This document shows positions 6,932 to 11,770 of a stretch of 11,770 nt of DNA, in pieces (within the stretch, counting starts at the first letter, position 1; every line of letters starts with the position of its first letter). The position numbers were made by a program, and so were the translations under genes. Source of the stretch: Actinomycetes bacterium (GTDB taxonomy: Bacteria > Actinomycetota > Acidimicrobiia > Acidimicrobiales > Palsa-688); NCBI GenBank assembly GCA_021816565.1, contig JAKAXN010000114.1, positions 1 through 11,770 of the forward strand, read 5' to 3'. A model generated the notes under the pieces. That model was not told the origin of the DNA, ran no database searches, and saw nothing but the letters and a program-made list of their open reading frames with translations.

Positions 6932-8104
6932 TCAGCTGTGGGACGACACGTGCTCGGTCCAGCGCTCCCCGTCCCACCACCGCCACCGGTTGTAGCCGGC
7001 GGGATCGGGGTGCCAGCCCGGGGGCGGGGACGGCGCCGGAGGGGCCGGGCGGGGCCCGGGCGGCGGGGCGCCCGGGGCCGGAGGAGGGGGTTCGGGCTGG
7101 ACCGGCCGCCGGTCCCCCCCATCGACGGTCGGCCAGATCCACCGGTTCGGACCGAGAGGGGCACCCAGATCGGGCCGTCGCGCCCCCCAGCCACCCTGGA
7201 GGGTGATGGGGACGGGACCGTTGTTGCGCTCGCTCAGCCACATGATGATGGCCGAGATCCAGACGACCGCCACGACCAGGACGGCCACCCCGCTGACCGC
7301 CGGCCAGCGCTGGGACAGGAACCCGACGATGTCCCACCCGGCGTGGCAGACCATCAGCGGGAGCAGCTCCCGGAAGCGCAGGTACGTCCAGTAGTACAGG
7401 GCGGCCCACAGCAGGATCCCCAGCACGCCGGGCCCGTAGTAGATGTGGTAAGAGCCCCGCAGCAGCAGGGCCACCACCGTGACCTCCCACCACGGTCGGC
7501 GGGCCTGGCGGAGGGTGACGACGACGAAGGCCAGCACCACCAGCTCCTCGATCACCCCGGCCTGGACCGAGTCGACCGCCCCGAACAGCAGCTCGGGAGC
7601 GGTGGGGCTCCCGGTGGGCAGGTGCCCGGTCTGGAGGGCGGCGTTCACGATCCCGCCGGCGATGAGAGCGAAGAGGCCCCAGGCGGCGATGCGGATGCTG
7701 CGGCTGACGGCCACCCGGCCGTCGGCGGTCCGCGGCACCCGTAGTCCCAGGGCCGCACCTGACACGCCCCGCCGGGCGGACAGCAGCAGCACCACGGCCA
7801 GGGCCAGGCCGATCTGGGCCGCCACGTCCACCGCCTGGTTGCCGTAGGCGGCCCAGCTGGCGGTGTCGAGAGCGTTGCGGTACCGCCCGGCCAGTAGCAA
7901 CGAGGCGGCCAGGACCCCGGCCAGGAAGAACGCCGCGAAGACCAGGAGGACCTCGGTGTAGGCCCGCCGGGCGCTGATGGGGGCCAGCACCGGGTCCGGG
8001 GCCGGCGCCCACCACGGCCGCGCCGGTGGCGGTGGCGGGGAGGCGGGGTCAGGCCCGGGCGGTCCGTACATCGGCACCAGCGTGCCAGACGGACCCCCGC
8101 TCAT
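6932..8104 (-). CDS. CPBP (CAAX-type) intramembrane metalloprotease with C-terminal DUF2510 domain
   Basis: A 390-aa membrane protein. A Pro-rich N-terminus (1-40) precedes about eight hydrophobic helices from residue 48 to 290. The three CPBP motifs are present: E186-E187 in VIEELVV, R216 to H220 in RGSYH, and H254 to D258 in HAGWD. These are the glutamates, histidines and acidic residue that hold the catalytic metal in Rce1/CAAX-type enzymes. A Pro/Gly-rich linker (about 333-360) leads to a DUF2510 domain, PPGWHPDPAG then RWRWWDGERWTEHV (361-386), a module frequent in actinobacterial membrane proteins. The substrate is unknown. Some family members process or protect against secreted peptides, but nothing here shows that. 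The ATG at 8104 gives the longest product, and the ATG at 8071 is an alternative with no better ribosome site. It ends 6 bases from the relaxase stop and is divergent from the YbhN-type gene. Confidence 0.87.
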   Translation of the reverse strand: MSGGPSGTLVPMYGPPGPDPASPPPPPARPWWAPAPDPVLAPISARRAYTEVLLVFAAFFLAGVLAASLLLAGRYRNALDTASWAAYGNQAVDVAAQIGLALAVVLLLSARRGVSGAALGLRVPRTADGRVAVSRSIRIAAWGLFALIAGGIVNAALQTGHLPTGSPTAPELLFGAVDSVQAGVIEELVVLAFVVVTLRQARRPWWEVTVVALLLRGSYHIYYGPGVLGILLWAALYYWTYLRFRELLPLMVCHAGWDIVGFLSQRWPAVSGVAVLVVAVVWISAIIMWLSERNNGPVPITLQGGWGARRPDLGAPLGPNRWIWPTVDGGDRRPVQPEPPPPAPGAPPPGPRPAPPAPSPPPGWHPDPAGYNRWRWWDGERWTEHVSSHS

Positions 8105-8155
8105 GGCTCCGGGCGGCGGCCGGTCCGGGCGCCGAGATGCCAGAATCGGCGGCGC
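8105..8155. promoter_or_regulatory. Short divergent intergenic region
   Basis: These 51 bases lie between the CPBP protease gene and the YbhN-type gene and must hold control elements for both unless transcription enters from further away. CAGAAT (8141-8146) is a weak -10 candidate for the plus-strand gene, nine bases before its GTG. No clear ribosome binding site is seen on either side. Confidence 0.3.
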
Positions 8156-9256
8156 GTGAGCACCCCTGCCGACCCTCCGATCATGGCGCCCGGCCGGGGC
8201 CGGCTGTCGCGGGCCTGGCCGGCGATCAAAGTGGTCGTGGCCCTGGCGGCGATCGGAGTGGCCGCGTGGGCCATATCCGGGAAGACCGACGAACTGAGGG
8301 GCGTGACCGGGTACCTGGACCAGCTGCGCTGGTGGTGGGTGGCGGTGGCGGTGGTCGCCGAGGCCGCCTGCTACCTGGCCATGAGCCAGCTCCAGAGGCG
8401 CCTGCTGCGGGCCGGTGGGGTCCGCATCCCGGTACCTCGGATGTTCGGCATCACCATGGCCGGCTCCGCCATCCAGAGCTCCTTTCCCGGAGGCAGCGTG
8501 GTGTACCTGGCGTACCTGTTCCGCCAGTTCCGCCGGTGGGGGGCCGACGACCTCCTGGCCACCTGGGTGATCCTGGCGTTCAACGTGGTGACCTTCAGCG
8601 CCCTGGCGGCCATCTCAGCGGTGGGGCTGGCCCTGGCTGCGTCCACCGGAAGTGCCTACGACCTGGTCGAGGCCATCCTGGGCATCCTTTTGATCTCGCT
8701 GCTGTTCGTGGTGGCCGTCTCCGAGCGGCGCCGCCTGCTGCCCCACGTGACCCGGGCGGTGAGCCTGTCCCAGCGGCTGTTACGCCGACCCCACGCCGGC
8801 ATCCCGGCCGCCGAGGTCGTCTCCGGCTGGACCCGCGAGCTGGCTGCGGTGAGCCCGTCGCCGGGGGTGTGGGCCCGGGCCGCGGTGATGGGCCTGGCCA
8901 ACTGGACGGCCGATCTGAGCTGCCTGGCCCTGTCATTCATGGCGGTCGGGGTGGCCGTCCCCTGGAGGGGTCTCCTGCTGGCCTACGGTGCCGGCCAGCT
9001 GGCGTCCATCCTGCCGATCACCCCGGGCGGCCTGGGGGCGGTGGAGGGCTCGCTCACCGTGGCTCTGGTCACCTTCGGCGGGGCGACCGAGTCGACAGTG
9101 GCGGCGGTGCTGCTGTACCGGCTGCTGTCGTTCTGGATGATCCTGCCGTTCGGCTGGGGATCGTGGGCCACCCTGGCCGTCGCCGGCCGGAGGGAGGCCC
9201 GCCGGCCGATACGGGTGCCCGCCCTGGATTCCCCGCCGTCGGGAGCGTCGGCGTGA
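8156..9256 (+). CDS. YbhN/UPF0104-type membrane protein (LPG synthase transmembrane-domain family)
   Basis: A 366-aa polytopic membrane protein with about eight hydrophobic segments. Family hallmarks are SSFPGGSVVYLAYLFRQF (108-125) and LPITPGGLGAVEGSLTVAL (286-304), seen in the membrane half of MprF/lysyl-phosphatidylglycerol synthase and in stand-alone UPF0104 proteins. The cytoplasmic aminoacyl-transferase half of MprF is absent, so it is not expected to make lysyl-PG by itself. Stand-alone members are thought to move or bind lipids or polyprenyl carriers; the substrate cannot be told from sequence. The GTG at 8156 gives MSTPADPP, and an ATG at 8183 (MAPGRGR) is an alternative giving a shorter cytoplasmic tail. 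Its stop overlaps the next gene's GTG by four bases, so the two are probably translated together. Confidence 0.85.
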   Translation: MSTPADPPIMAPGRGRLSRAWPAIKVVVALAAIGVAAWAISGKTDELRGVTGYLDQLRWWWVAVAVVAEAACYLAMSQLQRRLLRAGGVRIPVPRMFGITMAGSAIQSSFPGGSVVYLAYLFRQFRRWGADDLLATWVILAFNVVTFSALAAISAVGLALAASTGSAYDLVEAILGILLISLLFVVAVSERRRLLPHVTRAVSLSQRLLRRPHAGIPAAEVVSGWTRELAAVSPSPGVWARAAVMGLANWTADLSCLALSFMAVGVAVPWRGLLLAYGAGQLASILPITPGGLGAVEGSLTVALVTFGGATESTVAAVLLYRLLSFWMILPFGWGSWATLAVAGRREARRPIRVPALDSPPSGASA

Positions 9257-9711
9257 GAGCGCCGGGGGGCCGAGACCGGCGGGTCCACCTGACCGGATTG
9301 GCGCTGGCCACGGCTTTGTCCCTGGCCGCCGGGACCGGGCTGGCCGGTTGCGGGGCACCCACACCGGGGGTGTCGAACGGGTCCGTGTCGGCCTGCTACC
9401 GGGCCATACCGGTGGGCAGCACGGCCGTCCACGACCGCCACGCCCGGTTGATAGGAGTCCACCGCATCCCGGTGGACGTGGTGCGCAGCCGGCTGCCGGG
9501 GTGGGCCCGGGCCGAACTGGCGGCCGAGAACGACACCGCGGTGTGCGCCATGGCCTTCAGGGGCCGCTTCGCCGCCGGCCAGGTGGAGATGGCCCCGGGC
9601 TCGGAGGCGGGCGACTACGCGCTGGTGCTGGTGTCCAGCCGCCGGCTGCACCTGGTGGGGGCCGTCGTGTTGAGCAGCCTGCCCCGGGCCTTCGGCGGCC
9701 GGACGCTCTGA
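9253..9711 (+). CDS. Small secreted lipoprotein of unknown function
   Basis: 152 aa, starting at a GTG that overlaps the stop of the preceding membrane-protein gene as GTGA. The N-terminus is a lipoprotein signal peptide: Arg residues R7, R9 and R10, a hydrophobic stretch (13-29, LTGLALATALSLAAGTG) and the lipobox LAGC with C33 as the lipidated residue. The mature part of about 120 aa has two more cysteines, C48 and C98, which could form a disulfide outside the cell. I recognise no domain. The overlap with the YbhN-type gene suggests the pair acts together at the membrane, but that is inference. The frame is also open far upstream inside the preceding gene. That part is a shadow, because it is Gly/Arg/Pro-rich and antiparallel to a conserved protein family in composition. 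Confidence 0.85.
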   Translation: MRAPGGRDRRVHLTGLALATALSLAAGTGLAGCGAPTPGVSNGSVSACYRAIPVGSTAVHDRHARLIGVHRIPVDVVRSRLPGWARAELAAENDTAVCAMAFRGRFAAGQVEMAPGSEAGDYALVLVSSRRLHLVGAVVLSSLPRAFGGRTL

Positions 9712-9721
9712 AGCCCGGGCC

Positions 9722-10777
9722 GTGATCAAGTACCTGGGGTCGAAGCGGCGACTGGTTCCCGTGCTCGGTGAGCTGCTGGAACGGTCGGGGGCGCAGCGGG
9801 CCATCGACCTGTTCACCGGGACCACGCGGGTGGCGCAGGAGTGGAAGCGCAGGGGCGCCCACGTGACCGCGGTTGATTCGGCCCGTTACGCCGCGGTGCT
9901 GGCCGACTGCTTCATCGCCGTCGACCGCGACCGGGTGGACGTGGAAGGCGCAGCGGCGTTCCTTGGTCATCTGCAGGGGCTCGAAGGGGTGGACGGCTAC
10001 GTCACCGAGACCTTCAGCCGGCGGGCCCGCTACTTCCAGGAGCACAACGCCCGGCGCATCGACGCCATCCGCGACGCCATCGAGGACCTGGGCCCCGACC
10101 ACCCGTGGCGGTCCATACTGCTCACCTCCCTGCTGCTGGCCGCCGACCGGGTGGATTCCACCACCGGGGTGCAGATGGCCTACCTGAAGACCTGGGCGGC
10201 CCGCTCGTTCGCTCCCCTGGAGCTGCGCATGCCGGAGCTGCTGGCCGGCCCGGGCCGGGCCGTGCACGGCGACGCCACCTCGGTGGTGAGCGGCCTGGAC
10301 GAGGCGGCCCTGGCCTACCTGGACCCGCCGTACAACCAGCACCGCTACAACGGCAACTACCACGTGTGGGAGACGCTCATGGCCTGGGACGCCCCGGACC
10401 ACTACGGCGTGGCGTGCAAGCGGGTGGACCTCCGGGACCCGGGGGCGGCCAGCGTCTTCAACCGCCGGCGCGACGCCCCGGCGGCCCTGGCCCGGCTGGT
10501 GAGCGAGGTGCCCGCCGAGGTGGTGGTCATCTCCGGCAGCGACGAGGGGTGGATCAGCCTGGAGGACCTGACCGACATGACGGCCGGGCGGGGCGAGGTG
10601 GCCGTACTGGCCTTCGACTCCAAGCGCTACGTCGGCGCGCAGATAGGCATCCACAACCCCAAGGGGCAGAAGGTGGGCCGGGTCGGGCGGACCCGTAACG
10701 TCGAGTACCTGGTGGTGGCCGGGCCGCCCCCGGCAGTGCGGCGGATGTGCCGCGGGTACCCGGCGCTCAGCCGGTGA
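9722..10777 (+). CDS. D12-class adenine-N6 DNA methyltransferase (solitary)
   Basis: A 351-aa DNA adenine methylase. IKYLGSKRRLVPVL (2-15) matches the N-terminal motif X region, DLFTGTTRVAQEW (29-41) is motif I for S-adenosylmethionine, AVDSA (50-54) carries the acidic residue after the second strand, and LDPPYNQHRYNGNYHVWETL (200-219) is the catalytic motif IV, with DPPY at 201-204. Between them, residues 60-195 would hold the target-recognition part. Start: GTG at 9722, ten bases after the lipoprotein stop, with no good ribosome site, so it is likely read from the same transcript. No restriction endonuclase is seen next to it, so it looks like an orphan methylase. Its target sequence cannot be read from the protein. 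Its last 11 bases overlap the end of the opposing sigma-factor gene. Confidence 0.9.
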   Translation: MIKYLGSKRRLVPVLGELLERSGAQRAIDLFTGTTRVAQEWKRRGAHVTAVDSARYAAVLADCFIAVDRDRVDVEGAAAFLGHLQGLEGVDGYVTETFSRRARYFQEHNARRIDAIRDAIEDLGPDHPWRSILLTSLLLAADRVDSTTGVQMAYLKTWAARSFAPLELRMPELLAGPGRAVHGDATSVVSGLDEAALAYLDPPYNQHRYNGNYHVWETLMAWDAPDHYGVACKRVDLRDPGAASVFNRRRDAPAALARLVSEVPAEVVVISGSDEGWISLEDLTDMTAGRGEVAVLAFDSKRYVGAQIGIHNPKGQKVGRVGRTRNVEYLVVAGPPPAVRRMCRGYPALSR

Positions 10778-11702
10778 GCAGCTCCCGGGCCCCCCGGTCG
10801 GTGGAGGGGTGCCGCAGCTTCGACATGGCCCGGGCCTCGATCTGACGGATGCGCTCCCGGGTCAGGCTGAAGTGCTCGCCCACCTCGTCCAGGGTGCGGG
10901 GCTCGCCCCGGTCCAGCCCGAAGCGCAGGCGCAGGATCTCCCGCTCACGCTCGTCGAGGGCGATGAGCATCTTGTTGACCTCGCCCGACAGCAGAGCGGC
11001 GGCGGCGGCGTCGAAGGGGGACACGGCGGAGCGGTCCTCGACCACGTCGCCCAGCTCGGCGTCGCCGTCCTCGCGGAGCGGCTCGGACAGCGACAGCGGC
11101 TCAGCCGCGTGGCGGAGGATCTCGGTGACCTTCTCCTCCTCCAGCTCCAGGTCGGCGGCCAGCTCGGCCACGGTCGGGCGGCGCCCGAGCTGGCCTTCCA
11201 GCCGACCCCGGGCCTTGGTGACACGGGTCAGGAGGTCGCCGGCGTGCACCGGCAGGCGCACGGTGCGCCCGGTGTTGGCGATACCGCGGGTGATGGCCTG
11301 GCGGATCCACCAGGTGGCGTAGGTGGAGAACTTGAAGCCCTTGCGCCAGTCGAACTTCTCGACGGCGTGCATCAGGCCCAGGTTCCCCTCCTGAACGAGG
11401 TCGAGGAGGGGCAGCTCGGCCGCCTGGTACTTCTTGGCGATGGAGACGACCAGGCGCAGGTTGGCCTTGACGAAGGTCTCGGCGGCGTCGTCACCGTCGC
11501 GGATCAGGCGGCGCAACTCCCGCTTGCGGGCCGGGGTGATGGTCTTCCCGGAGGCCATCTCGGCCCGGGCCTCCCGGCCGGCCTCGATGGCCTGGGCCAG
11601 GCGGGCCTCGTCATCCTTGGTGAGCAGAGCATGCTTACCGATGTCGTTCAGGTAGAGGCGGACCAGGTCCTCCTCGGGCTGAGCGGCGTGGTTGTTGGGC
11701 AC
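10767..11702 (-). CDS. RNA polymerase sigma factor, sigma-70 family (group 1/2, RpoD-like)
   Basis: 311 aa. Region 1.2 is DLVRLYLNDIGKHALLT (12-28). Region 2 runs from FVKANLRLVVSIAKKY (77-92) through LDLVQEGNLGLMHAVEKFDWRKGFKFSTYATWWIRQAI-type sequence (quoted by parts, 100-137), including the -10 recognition helix. Region 3 covers about 155-235, and region 4 ends TLDEVGEHFSLTRERIRQIEARAMSKLRHP (in parts, 270-299), the -35 helix-turn-helix. Region 1.1 is missing and the protein is shorter than typical actinobacterial primary sigma factors, which often exceed 400 aa. It may therefore be an alternative group 2 factor (SigB/HrdD-like), or a short primary one. The GTG at 11702 follows GAGGACGA, an acceptable ribosome site. 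It is convergent with the methyltransferase gene, with overlapping 3' ends. Confidence 0.93.
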   Translation of the reverse strand: MPNNHAAQPEEDLVRLYLNDIGKHALLTKDDEARLAQAIEAGREARAEMASGKTITPARKRELRRLIRDGDDAAETFVKANLRLVVSIAKKYQAAELPLLDLVQEGNLGLMHAVEKFDWRKGFKFSTYATWWIRQAITRGIANTGRTVRLPVHAGDLLTRVTKARGRLEGQLGRRPTVAELAADLELEEEKVTEILRHAAEPLSLSEPLREDGDAELGDVVEDRSAVSPFDAAAAALLSGEVNKMLIALDEREREILRLRFGLDRGEPRTLDEVGEHFSLTRERIRQIEARAMSKLRHPSTDRGARELLTG

Positions 11703-11745
11703 TCGTCCTCGTCTTTCCCGATGTACCCGGACAGGTATTTCCGAG

Positions 11746-11767
11746 GGTGACCTTCAGGGAAGTCACC
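11746..11767. repeat. Imperfect inverted repeat upstream of the sigma-factor gene
   Basis: GGTGAC (11746-11751) and GTCACC (11762-11767) form perfect 6-bp arms. The inner CTTC/GAAG bases can pair further with one bulge. It stands about 45 bases upstream of the sigma GTG, where an operator or a transcript hairpin could act. The window ends three bases later, so its context is unknown. Confidence 0.4.
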
Positions 11768-11770
11768 AGG

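Noticed and set aside
8026..9252. Long open frame upstream of and in frame with the lipoprotein
   Set aside because: It lies within the YbhN-type gene in another frame, low-complexity composition; the lipoprotein signal peptide begins right after the GTG at 9253.
9557..10654. 365-aa minus-strand frame opposite the methyltransferase
   Set aside because: His/Val/Gly-rich antisense product without motifs; the plus strand carries DPPY and SAM-binding motifs.
10809..11750. 313-aa plus-strand frame opposite the sigma factor
   Set aside because: Antisense of conserved sigma regions 1.2-4; composition is Leu/Gly/Gln-rich with no domain.
1..11770. CRISPR array, tRNA, rRNA, insertion sequence or integrase
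   Set aside because: No regularly spaced repeats, no cloverleaf-like or rRNA sequence, and no transposase or recombinase motifs were found on either strand.

Overview
The window is very GC-rich, gene-dense DNA with many GTG starts, 1-11 bp gene overlaps and strong G/C third-position bias. Together with the conjugation gene set (an SCO6880-type protein, a DUF6112-like small membrane protein and a MobF relaxase) and a CPBP protease fused to a DUF2510 domain, this points to a high-GC actinobacterium. It could belong to a deep lineage such as Acidimicrobiia, but the sequence alone does not settle the taxon.

Left half (1-4752, minus strand): a tightly packed operon of an actinobacterial type IV secretion (conjugation) system. 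In transcription order, right to left, it reads: a 101-aa two-helix membrane protein (DUF6112-like); a 387-aa TrbL/VirB6-like channel protein; a 490-aa SCO6880-type protein (two N-terminal membrane helices plus a VirB4 N-domain-like body); a 431-aa VirB4-C-type ATPase with intact Walker A and B; and the first 173 codons of a TraG/VirD4-type coupling protein that runs off the left edge. Four of the five genes overlap or nearly abut the next one (TGATG, 8-bp, 9-bp gap, GTGA), so they are very likely co-translated.

Centre (4753-6925): a 70-bp, unusually AT-rich divergent intergenic region separates that operon from a MobF (TrwC-type) relaxase on the plus strand. It holds an extended -10 placed for leaderless relaxase expression and a small inverted repeat, and it is the best oriT candidate here. 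The relaxase N-domain keeps its catalytic Tyr and the three-His metal site. Its C-terminal half looks like a RecD-type helicase that has lost its ATPase motifs without any frameshift. This is the most unusual thing in the window.

Right half (6926-11770): genes without an obvious link to conjugation. They are a CPBP/CAAX-type membrane protease with a C-terminal DUF2510 domain (minus), then a plus-strand run of a YbhN/UPF0104-type membrane protein, a small secreted lipoprotein and a D12-class adenine DNA methyltransferase, and finally a group 1/2 sigma-70 factor (minus) whose 3' end overlaps the methyltransferase gene. No integrase, transposase, tRNA, att repeat or CRISPR was seen. The conjugation module therefore sits beside ordinary chromosomal genes with no visible boundary, and may be part of an integrative element whose ends lie outside, or a resident or decaying module.
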